Below are positions 15,670-24,435 of a stretch of DNA of 64,000 nucleotides, one piece after another; within the stretch, counting starts at the first letter, position 1, and every line of letters starts with the position of its first letter. This stretch comes from Phycisphaerae bacterium (GTDB lineage Bacteria > Planctomycetota > Phycisphaerae > Phycisphaerales > UBA1924). The notes under the pieces are model-generated. The model saw nothing but the letters and a program-made list of their open reading frames with translations. It was not told where the DNA came from and did not search any database. The stretch spans positions 60,092 through 124,091 of the forward strand of contig BQMO01000006.1 in NCBI GenBank assembly GCA_022180725.1, read 5' to 3'. Position numbers and translations under genes: made by a program.

Positions 15670-16767
15670 ATGAAAGGGGTACGATTCGGGCGAGGCGGGG
15701 GAATCGGAGGCGAACAGCGCTTGGATATTACGGTCAAGGCACCATCCGGGTCGGAGCGGGTCCGGGTGTTTGGGTCCGCGGAGCGGAACCTGAAGTTGCT
15801 GCGCGAGGCGCTGGGTGTGCACGTGACGGCGCGCGAGGGCCGTGTGCACGTGACCGGGCCGAGGGTTCAGGTGTTGGCGGCGCGGGGCGTGCTGGAGGGG
15901 CTGACGGCGCTGGCCGAGCGGGGCCAGTCGCCGACGCGTGAGCAGGTCTTGGCGCTGATCGCCGAGGAACTGGGGCATGGCGAGGAAGGCGGCGAGGCCG
16001 ACGCGTGGGACGGGCGGCTGAACGTGTACGCGGGCGGGCGAGCGGTTCGGGCGCAGACGCCGAACCAGGAGAAGTATCTCGCGTCGATCCGGGATCATGA
16101 TCTGGTGTTCGCGTTGGGGCCGGCGGGGACGGGGAAGACGTACCTGGCGGTGGCGGCGGCGGTGCATTTGTTGAAAACGGGGCGTGTGAAGCGGGTGATC
16201 CTGGCGAGGCCGGCGGTGGAGGCGGGGGAGAAGTTGGGGTTTCTGCCCGGGGACCTTCGGGCGAAGGTGAATCCGTACCTGCGGCCGTTGTTTGACGCCC
16301 TGGCGGACATGATGGATTACGCCACGTTGCGGCGGTTCATGGAGAGCGACGTGGTGGAGGTGTCGCCGCTGGCGTTCATGCGGGGGCGGACGCTGAACAA
16401 CGCGGTGGTCATTCTGGACGAGGCGCAGAACTCGACGAAGGGGCAGATGAAGATGTTCCTGACGCGCCTGGGGCACGGGAGCAAGATGGTGGTGACGGGG
16501 GACGTGACGCAGGTGGACCTGCCGGACGCGCGGGAGAGCGGCTTGCTGGACGCGGCGATGCGGCTGAGGCGGACGCCGGGGGTGGGGTTCGTGGCGTTCG
16601 AGAAGTCGGACGTGGTGCGGCATGATCTGGTGCAGCGGATCATCGAGGCGTACGGGGGCGACGACGAGGGGCCGAGGCCGGCGCGTGCTCGTCGAGCGGT
16701 CTCGAAAGCGGTGGAATCGCCCGATAACGCTGAAAGGGGCGGGGGGAATGGGACGATGGAGCCTTGA
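15670..16767 (+). CDS. phoH: PhoH-family ATPase
   Basis: 365-residue cytoplasmic P-loop ATPase of the PhoH/PhoL family, whose members are linked to RNA metabolism (often found with ybeY). Residues 1-110 are the N-terminal KH-like/RNA-binding region. Walker A GPAGTGKTY has K156; Walker B NAVVILDEAQN is near residue 250, followed by the family blocks TKGQMKMFLTRLG, GSKMVVTGDVTQVDLP and GLLDAAMRL. The ATG at 15670 is used; a GTG at 15664 is possible. The stop overlaps the PgpH-type gene start by one nucleotide (TGATG), so the two are translationally coupled. ybeY, the usual next gene, is not found in this window. Confidence 0.9.
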   Translation: MKGVRFGRGGGIGGEQRLDITVKAPSGSERVRVFGSAERNLKLLREALGVHVTAREGRVHVTGPRVQVLAARGVLEGLTALAERGQSPTREQVLALIAEELGHGEEGGEADAWDGRLNVYAGGRAVRAQTPNQEKYLASIRDHDLVFALGPAGTGKTYLAVAAAVHLLKTGRVKRVILARPAVEAGEKLGFLPGDLRAKVNPYLRPLFDALADMMDYATLRRFMESDVVEVSPLAFMRGRTLNNAVVILDEAQNSTKGQMKMFLTRLGHGSKMVVTGDVTQVDLPDARESGLLDAAMRLRRTPGVGFVAFEKSDVVRHDLVQRIIEAYGGDDEGPRPARARRAVSKAVESPDNAERGGGNGTMEP

Positions 16768-19139
16768 TGGGAAGTGACGGGTCCAACACGCCGTCGCGGG
16801 TGGGGGCGCTGGCCGAGCAGGTGCGGACGGGCGGCCGCCCGTTGACGCTGCGCGCGGCGGACGCGATCGCGACGCCGAGCCTGGGGGTGGGGCTGATCAT
16901 CGCGGTGGTGTTCGCGGTGGCGACGACGGGGCTGGCGGTCTTCACGCGGTCACAGCCGCTGGTGGCGGTCGGGCGGGTGATGGACGAGACGCGGCTGGTG
17001 CGGACGGAGTTGCTGACCGAGGACGAGGCGCAGACGCAGCAGCGGCGGGAGCAAGCGCGGCAGGCGACGCCGCGGGTGTACACGGCGGACCAGGCGGTGC
17101 TGGACCGGATTCAGACGGACCTGGAGAACCTGCCGCGGACGCTGGCGAGCGTGGAGAGCGTGGAGACGGTGGACCCGGCGATCCGCGAGGCGTTCCGCCT
17201 GACGCCGGAGATGTTGGCGGCGGTGAAGGCCGAGGTGGTGGACGGGCAGAGTTCGCCGGCGTGGGTGTCGCGGGTGCGGAGCCTGACGGCGCTGCTGTTG
17301 CGGAGGCCGATCCTTGATGGGCAGGCGCGGCAGAAGGCGGTGTTCGAGGGGACCAGCCCGACGATCCGGCTGGTGGCGGCGGGCAAGCCGGCGGCGATGA
17401 TCGCGCGCGGGGACATCCTGGACCTGGACGACAAGGAGGGATTCGCGCGGGCGATGGAATCGCTGGCGCGGGATGCGGGGTTCGCGGGGGCGGCGCGGCA
17501 GGTGGTGGTGAACCGGCTGACGGTCGCGCCCAGGCCGACGGTGACGTTCGACGGGGCGCAGACGGCCAAGGACCAGAACGACGCGGCGGACCTCATCAAG
17601 CCGGTGGTGGTGGTGAACCCCGTGGGGCAGGTGATTTTCACGCGCGGGGAGATTCTGACCGAAGCGCAGGCGTCGCTGTTTGCGCGGGAGATGGCGGCGT
17701 TCGAGCAGACGGCGCCGGGGTTCGTGCGGTGGCTGCGGCGGGGGAGCGTGGCCGTGGTGTGCGGCGCGATCACGCTGGCGCTGGCGGGCTACACCTTGCT
17801 CTTCTGCCCGCGCGTGCGGCGGAACGCGTCGCGCATGACGGGCGTGGCGGTCATTCTGCTGGGGACGTACATCATCGCGGGCCTGGGCACGGCGATGGCG
17901 CCGGCGTGGTCGGCGTTGACGGCGCTGGCGCCGACGCTGCTGGTGACCATGCTCATGGTGGTCGGGTATGACCGGCGGGCGGCGCTGGCGTATGCGCTGC
18001 TGCACGGGCTGCTGGTGTGCGTGGCGCTGCGGCAGAACCTGGGGGCGTACGGGGTGATCGTGGCGGGCGTCGCGGCGATCGTGTGGTCGCTGCGGACCAT
18101 CCGCGATCGGAACAGCCTGTTCCGCTCGACGGTGATCACGGCGATCAGCGTGAGCCTGGCGACGACGGCGTTCGCGCTGCTGTCGAGGCCGATCTCGCTG
18201 ATCACGCTGCGGGAGATCGGGATCGACTCGGCGCTGGCCGGGGGCGGGGCGGTGCTGACGGGGGCGGCGACGCTCTTCCTGCTCCCGCTGATCGAGCGGG
18301 CGTTCAACGTGACGACGGGGATGACGCTGGTGGAACTGCGCGACCCGAAGCAGACGCTGCTGCGCGAACTCCAGCAGCGCGCCCCGGGGACGTACAACCA
18401 TTCGCTGAACGTGGCGGCGATCGCGGAGACGGCGGCGGAGGCCATCGGGGCCGATCACCTGCTGACGTACGTGGGCGCGCTCTATCACGATATCGGGAAG
18501 ATGAACAAGCCCGAGTACTTTGTGGAGAACCAGCAGGGCGGGCCGAACCGGCACGACAAACTCAGCCCGGCGATGAGCCTGCTGATCGTGGTGGGGCACG
18601 TGAAGGACGGGATGGAACTGGCGCGCGAGTTCCGCCTGCCGCACCGGCTGCAGCACTTCATCGAGGCGCACCACGGGACGACGCTGGTGGAGTATTTCTA
18701 TCACCGCGCGAAGCGGCAGGCGTTGGCGACGGCCCCGCGGGACAAGAACGGGAACCCGATCGAGGACGACATGGTGATCCCCGCGGAGATCGAGTACCGG
18801 TACCCCGGCCCCAGGCCGCGGACGCGCGAGGTGGCGGTGCTGATGATCGCCGACGCGGTGGAGAGCGCGGCCCGGGCGATGAGCGAACCGACGCCGGCGA
18901 AGATCGACGCGATGGTGCGGTCGATCGCGATGAAGCGATTGCTCGACGGGCAGTTCGACGACTGCGAACTGACCCTGAAGGACCTGAACCTGATCGTGGA
19001 GAGCGTGATCCGTACGGTGACGAGCATGCACCACGGGCGGATCGCGTACCCGCAGGAGCAGGCCGAGGCGGGCGGGACGGGCGAGGCCCGGCCTGCGGAA
19101 TCGCCGCGGACGCAGCCGGGGTTGCCGGAGAAGTCATAA
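16767..19139 (+). CDS. pgpH: 7TM-HD phosphohydrolase, PgpH/YqfF type
   Basis: 790-residue membrane protein. Layout: an N-terminal transmembrane segment (about residues 34-54), a long extracytoplasmic 7TMR-HD-type domain (about 60-310), seven transmembrane helices (about 320-530), then a cytoplasmic HD phosphohydrolase domain with NHSLNVAAIAE and the HD motif YHDIGKMNK (H574, D575). Proteins with this arrangement hydrolyse cyclic di-AMP in Gram-positives; whether this relative does so here is unknown. It is coupled to phoH by a 1-nt overlap (16765-16769), the common phoH-yqfF neighbourhood. The convergent Dus gene ends 13 bp after its stop. Confidence 0.88.
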   Translation: MGSDGSNTPSRVGALAEQVRTGGRPLTLRAADAIATPSLGVGLIIAVVFAVATTGLAVFTRSQPLVAVGRVMDETRLVRTELLTEDEAQTQQRREQARQATPRVYTADQAVLDRIQTDLENLPRTLASVESVETVDPAIREAFRLTPEMLAAVKAEVVDGQSSPAWVSRVRSLTALLLRRPILDGQARQKAVFEGTSPTIRLVAAGKPAAMIARGDILDLDDKEGFARAMESLARDAGFAGAARQVVVNRLTVAPRPTVTFDGAQTAKDQNDAADLIKPVVVVNPVGQVIFTRGEILTEAQASLFAREMAAFEQTAPGFVRWLRRGSVAVVCGAITLALAGYTLLFCPRVRRNASRMTGVAVILLGTYIIAGLGTAMAPAWSALTALAPTLLVTMLMVVGYDRRAALAYALLHGLLVCVALRQNLGAYGVIVAGVAAIVWSLRTIRDRNSLFRSTVITAISVSLATTAFALLSRPISLITLREIGIDSALAGGGAVLTGAATLFLLPLIERAFNVTTGMTLVELRDPKQTLLRELQQRAPGTYNHSLNVAAIAETAAEAIGADHLLTYVGALYHDIGKMNKPEYFVENQQGGPNRHDKLSPAMSLLIVVGHVKDGMELAREFRLPHRLQHFIEAHHGTTLVEYFYHRAKRQALATAPRDKNGNPIEDDMVIPAEIEYRYPGPRPRTREVAVLMIADAVESAARAMSEPTPAKIDAMVRSIAMKRLLDGQFDDCELTLKDLNLIVESVIRTVTSMHHGRIAYPQEQAEAGGTGEARPAESPRTQPGLPEKS

Positions 19140-19152
19140 GTCAAACGACGGG

Positions 19153-20556
19153 TTACGCGGGGACCGCGGCGGGGTAATACGCCGCGAGCACCCGGTCCCA
19201 GTCCTCGGCGCTGGCGACGGCGATCATGGCGCGGCGGACGTCGTCGGCCTTGGGGTGGTGTGCGGCGAAGCGGATGCCGAACTTGCGGATCTGCTTCGAG
19301 GAAAGGTCTTCGGTGTAGCGGGCGCCGTGGTTGACGGCCAGGAGCAGGTCGTAGTGCGCGCGCAGCACGGCGGCCTGTTCGGCGAGGGTGGGCGGGGCGG
19401 GGTCGCGCCCGGCCAGAAGATCGCGAGCCTGGCGGAAGAGCCACGGGTTGCCGATGCACCCGCGGGCGACGGCGACGGCCTTCACCCCCGTGTAGCGAAT
19501 CATGCGGAAGATGTCCGCGGCGGACCAGACGTCGCCGCTGCCGAAGATGATGGCGCCGGGGTGCCGCCGAACAATCTCGCGGAGCACGTCCCAGCGGGAC
19601 GGCCCGACGTACTTCTGCTGCACGGTGCGGGCGTGGATGGTGGCCCAGGCGTACCCCATTTCGAAGGCGGCGGCGAGGATGCGGTCGCAGTGGCTGGCCA
19701 TTTCGGGCGTGTCGTCGAAGGCCCGCCGGAGTTTCACGGTGCAGAGCACATCACGGGGTACGGCGTCGCGGACGGCGTGGAGGATGTCGATGGCGCCGTC
19801 CGGCTCGGCGAGCCAGTGCCCGCCGCGGGCCTTGGAGGAGATTTTCTTGACCGGGCAGGCGAGATTGACGTCGATGGCGGTAAAGGAAGTTTCGGAGTTC
19901 CGAAGTTCCGGAGTTCCGGAGTGAGGAACGGCGCGGCCGTGCGATTCTTGCTCTTGGGAACTTTGGAACTCAGGAACTACGGAACTTTCTTCCGGGTCAC
20001 ACGATCCCCAGCCGTCATTGGCCTCGGCGAGGTCGATGCGCCCGAGTTGTTCGCCCCCGGGAAGGCGCAGGTGCTGGGCGGGCGGGGCGAAGGAGCCTTC
20101 GGCGGCGTAGGCGAGGGCGCGGTAGTCGCGGTCGGCGCGGCGGCCCTGCTCGATCATCTTGAGCGCGGCGGCGGCCATCTCGGCGGGTTCGCTGCCCATG
20201 ATCTGCCCGGCGAGGGGGTGGTCGTCGGCCCCGCCGGGGACGTTGTCGTGGAGTTCGCCCAGGTCGGCCTTGGCGAAGCCGCGCCCGCCGGCGAGGAGGG
20301 TGCGGTCGAGAAGGGCCTCGGTGACGCAATAGGGGCAGCCGTGGCGGCGGGCGATGAGGCGCATCGCGGCGTCGGAGTACCCGGCGAGGCCGGCCTGGAA
20401 GAAGGGGGCGTCGAAGGCGGGGACCAGCGCGCGGACACGGGGGTCGATGCCGCCCCGGGCGGCGAGGTCGCGGGCGAAGGCGGCGGGGTCGATACACTCT
20501 GCGCCCGGCGCGACGGCAGGGGTCGGGGGCGTCGCGTTGTGGCTCTCGACGGACAT
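19153..20556 (-). CDS. tRNA-dihydrouridine synthase with in-frame repeat insert
   Basis: 467-residue FMN enzyme (DusB/COG0042-like) that reduces uridines in tRNA D-loops. The core has PAFDAPFFQAGLAGYSDAAM (FMN binding start), NLACPVKKISSKARGGHWL with the expected catalytic Cys (C234), TVKLRRAFDD, and the late glycine-rich FMN motifs. Typical members have about 320-350 residues; the extra length is mainly an insert at residues ~186-225, just before strand TAIDVNLACP. That insert is encoded by repeat arms of an 8-bp unit (see 19885-19990). The frame is maintained across it. The ATG at 20556 is preferred: TACGAT lies 8 nt upstream (leaderless-type). Its stop lies 13 bp beyond the end of the pgpH-type gene. 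Confidence 0.87.
   Translation of the reverse strand: MSVESHNATPPTPAVAPGAECIDPAAFARDLAARGGIDPRVRALVPAFDAPFFQAGLAGYSDAAMRLIARRHGCPYCVTEALLDRTLLAGGRGFAKADLGELHDNVPGGADDHPLAGQIMGSEPAEMAAAALKMIEQGRRADRDYRALAYAAEGSFAPPAQHLRLPGGEQLGRIDLAEANDGWGSCDPEESSVVPEFQSSQEQESHGRAVPHSGTPELRNSETSFTAIDVNLACPVKKISSKARGGHWLAEPDGAIDILHAVRDAVPRDVLCTVKLRRAFDDTPEMASHCDRILAAAFEMGYAWATIHARTVQQKYVGPSRWDVLREIVRRHPGAIIFGSGDVWSAADIFRMIRYTGVKAVAVARGCIGNPWLFRQARDLLAGRDPAPPTLAEQAAVLRAHYDLLLAVNHGARYTEDLSSKQIRKFGIRFAAHHPKADDVRRAMIAVASAEDWDRVLAAYYPAAVPA
19885..19990 (-). repeat. In-frame repeat insertion in dus
   Basis: Two arms of an 8-bp tandem unit: GGAAGTTTCGGAGTTCCG... (19885-19922) and its inverted, more degenerate partner GGGAACTTTGGAACTC... 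(19957-19990), separated by ~34 bp, so the element could fold as a hairpin. On the coding strand the right arm encodes SGTPELRNSETS, the same peptide phase as the lipA insert. Confidence 0.88.
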
Positions 20557-20606
20557 CGCCGGCAATCGTACGGACACTCGACCCCGAACCCAAGGACCAT
20601 GACGGC

Positions 20607-21041
20607 ATGACCCATCGCCACGCCACGATCCTGATCGCCCTTCTCAGCGCCGCCGGATGGATGGGCGGGTGCCGCGGGGGCGCGACCATCACCGACTCGG
20701 GCGTGACGTACCCCGAGGGGACGCGGACGCGTCGGCCGGTGGATATCCAGGCGTTCCGCGAGGGGACGCGGCTGACGCTGACGAACACGACGGCGCAGGC
20801 GTTCGGCCCGAGCACGCTGTGGGCGAACATGCGGTTCGGAATGGCCATCGACGGGCTGGCCGTCGGGCAGACACTGGACCTGGACCTGCGCGACTTCAAG
20901 GACCAGTATGGGTCGGCGTTCCGGGCGGGGGGGTTCTTCGCGTCGGAGCGGCCGCAGCGGCTGGTGATGCTGGAGATCGAGACGCACGGGGAGGGGGCGG
21001 GGTTGTATTCGTGCACGGTGATGAAGGGCGAAGGCGAATAG
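20607..21041 (+). CDS. Small putative lipoprotein
   Basis: 144 residues, family not recognised. The N-terminus (MTHRHATILIALLSAAGWMGGC) ends in a lipobox-like GWMGGC, so lipid attachment at that Cys (residue 22) is likely. The mature part has alternating charged and hydrophobic segments without a catalytic motif (VTYPEGTRTRRPVDIQAFRE). It is divergent from the dus gene and 25 bp upstream of the PIG-L deacetylase gene, with which it may share a transcript. An AAGGA lies ~11 nt before the ATG. Confidence 0.68.
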   Translation: MTHRHATILIALLSAAGWMGGCRGGATITDSGVTYPEGTRTRRPVDIQAFREGTRLTLTNTTAQAFGPSTLWANMRFGMAIDGLAVGQTLDLDLRDFKDQYGSAFRAGGFFASERPQRLVMLEIETHGEGAGLYSCTVMKGEGE

Positions 21042-21066
21042 CCGGATGCCGGGGGATGGACGACGC

Positions 21067-21840
21067 ATGAACGTGCTCGTGATCGCCGCGCACCCGGACG
21101 ACGCCGAGATCGGCATGGGGGGGACGATCGCGCGTTTGGCGTCGCAGGGGCACGACGTGGTGATCTGCGACCTGACGGACGGGAGCCCGACGCCGCGGGG
21201 CGAGCGGGCGGAGCGACTGCGCGAGGCGGCGGAGGCGCTGACGCACTTGCAGCCGACGGCGGGGGCGGGGCGCGTGCGGCGGGTGCTGCTGGACCTGCCG
21301 AACCGGACGCTGACGGCGAGCGTGGCGGCGCGGCACTCGGTGGCGGGGGTGATCCGGGCGCATCGGGCGCGGGTGATGTTCGTGCCGCGGCCCGAGGACG
21401 CGCACCCGGACCACGTGGCGGCGACGCGGATCGCGGAGGACGCGCGGTTCGACGCGAAACTGACGAAGGTGGAGATGCCCGCGCCGCCGGCGCCGCTGGG
21501 CGATGGGCGCGGCGCGGTGGCCGAGCCGCCGATCTATCCGACGTGGGTCTTCTACTACGACATCTCGCACCTGCGCGGGGTGAAGTCGCCGGACTTCTGC
21601 ATGGACATCACGGGGTTCGAGCAGCGGAAACTGGCGAGCGTGACGGCGTATCGATCGCAGTTCGGCCCGTGGCCCGACGGGCCAGCGGGCGACCCGGGGA
21701 AGTTGGTGAGCACGGACTTTCCGTCGCGGATGATGGCGTGGGCGAAGATGTGGGGCTCGACGATCGGGGTGGAGTACGCCGAGCCGTTTTACACGCGCGA
21801 GCCGCTGGGGCTGCGGTCGCTGGACGGGGTGGTGATGTAA
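21067..21840 (+). CDS. PIG-L/LmbE-family deacetylase (BshB1-like)
   Basis: 257-residue zinc-dependent deacetylase. The metal motif AAHPDDAEIG is at residues 7-16 (H9, D11, D12) and the later His in RPEDAHPDHVAAT completes the site. This family removes acetyl groups from N-acetylglucosamine linked to a partner; the tight early motif spacing and the GSPTPRG, HRARVMFVP, MDITGFEQRKLA and YRSQF blocks are like BshB1 of the bacillithiol pathway. No bshA or bshC is in the window, so bacillithiol synthesis is not established. The start at 21067 begins directly with MNVLVIAAHPDD; an upstream in-frame start at 21046 is less likely. Confidence 0.82.
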   Translation: MNVLVIAAHPDDAEIGMGGTIARLASQGHDVVICDLTDGSPTPRGERAERLREAAEALTHLQPTAGAGRVRRVLLDLPNRTLTASVAARHSVAGVIRAHRARVMFVPRPEDAHPDHVAATRIAEDARFDAKLTKVEMPAPPAPLGDGRGAVAEPPIYPTWVFYYDISHLRGVKSPDFCMDITGFEQRKLASVTAYRSQFGPWPDGPAGDPGKLVSTDFPSRMMAWAKMWGSTIGVEYAEPFYTREPLGLRSLDGVVM

Positions 21841-22141
21841 GAAGGCCGCCGCATTTCATCGAATACGGTGGAGGATGGGCCTTCGGCGACCCGGAGGGGA
21901 TGGTCGTGGTCGAGCGTGAGGTGTCGGATGGGGCAATGCGCAGGAGAGTCGCACGCGACCTGAGACCGGGCGAGCCGAGTTTGAAGGTGGAGTGAATGGG
22001 GAACACGTCACGGGCGAGACGGTTCATCAGGGCTGCACCGAGAAGTCCGCGGGGCCGGGCATCTCGGTTGAACGGGGAAGGGCACGTCGGTGCCACCTGT
22101 CGGATGACGTGTCGCCGATGCCGCTCGATGGAGTAGGACGC
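21841..22141. other. Intergenic, nothing recognised
   Basis: 301 bp between the deacetylase and the beta-helix gene. No protein-like frame, RNA gene, clear promoter or terminator was found. Confidence 0.5.
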
Positions 22142-24274
22142 ATGAAAGCCCGGCTCATCCAGCTTGTTACCTTGTGCATCATCGTTGCGCCTGCCTCGGC
22201 ACAGACGGCGATCACGATCCGCGAGATAGTGGTGTCGTCCGATGGGAAGGACACCGCCACCGGCACCCCGGCGGGTCCCTTCGCCACCATCGAACGGGCA
22301 CGGGATGAGGTCCGGGCGATGCGGAAGGCGGGAACGCTTCCCCCCGGGGGGGTCACCGTCACGTTCCACGCCGGGGTGTACGAACTCGCCGGCACAGTGG
22401 TGCTGACCGCCGAGGATTCGGGCACGGAGGCCGAGCCCATCATCTACCGCGCTGCCCCGGGCGCGGCGGTCCGTCTCTCCGGGGGCAAGCGCCTTTCAGG
22501 CTGGAAGGTCGTCACCGACCCAGCCGTACTGGACCGGCTCGACCCCGCGGCGCGGGGACATGTCGTGCAGGTTGACTTGAACGCGCACGGCGTGAGCGAC
22601 TTTGGGAAGATGGGCGGCGGATTTGGACTTGACGGCGGCCCGGGTTTGGAACTCTACTTCCGCGACCGGCCGCAGACGATCTCGCGCTATCCCAACGAGG
22701 GCTTCATCACCATCGCCGATGTGCACGGCCCGACCACGATCGACCGGCCCCGCGCCAAGGCGTGCGTCGAGGGGGACGTGTCGTACGACCCCGGGGCCGC
22801 CGATCGCCTGGCGCGATGGAAGGACGAGCAGGAGCCGTGGGCGCTGGGCTACTGGCTGCACGACTGGGCCGAGCAGCGGCAGCGGATCGCGTCGATCGAC
22901 CCCGCGACCAAACGCATGACACTCGAAAAACCGTACCACCACTACGGCTACCGCAAGGGCGGGTGGTTCTACGGCTTCAACCTGCTGTGCGAGATCGACC
23001 GCCCCGGCGAGTGGTACCTTGACCGCGAGGCGGGCACCATCTACTTCTGGCCGCCCGACGCGGACACGAAACCGATCGAGGACGGCGAGGCGACGGTCTC
23101 CGTCCTCGACACGCTCGTCTCGATCAACGGCGCGCAGCACGTGACCTTTCAGGGCTTCACCTTCGAGGCCGCCCGCGGCACCGCCATCCGCATCGAGCAC
23201 GCGCGCGGCAACCGCGTCGAGGACTGCACGCTCCGCAACATCGGCTCGTGGGCCGTGAGCATCAGCGGCGAGCGGAGCGGCGTCTACAACTGCGAGGTCA
23301 CCGGCACCGGCGACGGCGGCATCCGCCTCTCCGGCGGCGACCGCAGAACGCTCACCGCCGCGCACCTTACCGCCGAGAACAACCACGTCCACCACTGGAG
23401 CCGCTGGAACCGCATGAACCGCCACGGCATCGCGCTTTCGGGCGTGGGGAACCGGGCCGCGAACAACCTGTTGCACGACTCGCCCCACACCGCGATCCAC
23501 TTCAGCGGCAACGACCACCTCATCGAACTCAACGAGATTCACCGCGTCTGCACCGAGTCCAACGACGCCGGGGCGATCTACGCCGGGCGCGACTGGACCA
23601 TGCGCGGCAACGTCATCCGCCACAACTACCTCCACCACCTCAGCGGCTTCACGGGCGGGCGCGATCGCGGGTGCATCGGCATCTACCTCGACGACCTGTT
23701 CAGCGGCGTGACGATCACGGGCAACATCTTCTACGACGTGACGAACGCCGCGTACATTGGCGGCGGGATGGACAACCGCGTCGAGAACAACATCTTCATC
23801 GACTGCAAGCCCGCCGTGCACGTCGACGCCCGCGGCTTGGGCTGGGCCCACAAATGGCCGGGCGAGTGGCTGCGCGAGGTCAAGGAGAAGGGGACGCTCT
23901 CGGGCGTGCGCTTCGATCAGCCGCCGTACAGCGAGCGGTACCCCGAGCTCGCGACGATGCTCACGCGCACCCCGCCACCGCCCGCGCCCACGGGCAACAT
24001 CATCGCGCGGAACATCCAGTTCGGCGGGGCGTGGAGCGACATCGAGAAGCCCGCCGCGCCCTTCGTCACGATCGAGGGCAACCTTCTGGGGGTCGATCCG
24101 CTGTTTGTCGATGCGGCGGGGGCGCGGGCGGGCACGTCGGCGGGCGCGTTCCAACTTCGCGGCGATTCGCCCGCGCTCAAGGCCGGGGCGATGGGCGCGG
24201 TTGGGTTTGTGCGCCTCCCAATGGAGAGGATCGGGCGGCAACCCCGCGCCGGCGGCACGTCCACGCCGAAATGA
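22142..24274 (+). CDS. Secreted right-handed beta-helix protein, probable glycan-active enzyme
   Basis: 710 residues. A signal peptide (MKARLIQLVTLCIIVAPASAQ) is followed by DGKDTATGTPAGPFATIERARDEVRAMRKAG, a block that opens many secreted beta-helix proteins including glycoside hydrolase family 141-like enzymes. Repeated parallel beta-helix rungs run from ~340 to ~600 (AQHVTFQGFTFEAARGTAIRIEHA, NRVEDCTLRNIGSWAVSISG and similar NN-rich turns). Asp and Glu residues in the central rungs (CTESNDAGAIYAGRDW) are candidates for catalysis, but none can be named. The target glycan is unknown. The ATG at 22142 is chosen over the long frame from 21992 because it begins the signal peptide and has GGAGTAGGA upstream. 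Confidence 0.78.
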   Translation: MKARLIQLVTLCIIVAPASAQTAITIREIVVSSDGKDTATGTPAGPFATIERARDEVRAMRKAGTLPPGGVTVTFHAGVYELAGTVVLTAEDSGTEAEPIIYRAAPGAAVRLSGGKRLSGWKVVTDPAVLDRLDPAARGHVVQVDLNAHGVSDFGKMGGGFGLDGGPGLELYFRDRPQTISRYPNEGFITIADVHGPTTIDRPRAKACVEGDVSYDPGAADRLARWKDEQEPWALGYWLHDWAEQRQRIASIDPATKRMTLEKPYHHYGYRKGGWFYGFNLLCEIDRPGEWYLDREAGTIYFWPPDADTKPIEDGEATVSVLDTLVSINGAQHVTFQGFTFEAARGTAIRIEHARGNRVEDCTLRNIGSWAVSISGERSGVYNCEVTGTGDGGIRLSGGDRRTLTAAHLTAENNHVHHWSRWNRMNRHGIALSGVGNRAANNLLHDSPHTAIHFSGNDHLIELNEIHRVCTESNDAGAIYAGRDWTMRGNVIRHNYLHHLSGFTGGRDRGCIGIYLDDLFSGVTITGNIFYDVTNAAYIGGGMDNRVENNIFIDCKPAVHVDARGLGWAHKWPGEWLREVKEKGTLSGVRFDQPPYSERYPELATMLTRTPPPPAPTGNIIARNIQFGGAWSDIEKPAAPFVTIEGNLLGVDPLFVDAAGARAGTSAGAFQLRGDSPALKAGAMGAVGFVRLPMERIGRQPRAGGTSTPK

Positions 24275-24435
24275 GGGCGGCGCGGCAGAACTATCGCGTG
24301 GACCTACGCCGCCACCGTCGCCGTCGTGACTTCCGACCACGGCCCCTTTTCGCCGCGCATGCACACCCCGCGGGACATCTCGTCCGTTATCTTGCCCTCT
24401 GCCCCGGTCAGGAACTCGGCCCAAGCGATCGGCGT

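Noticed and set aside
19885..19990. Frameshift or pseudogene in dus
   Set aside because: The frame is intact on both sides and all catalytic motifs are present, so it is an in-frame insertion.
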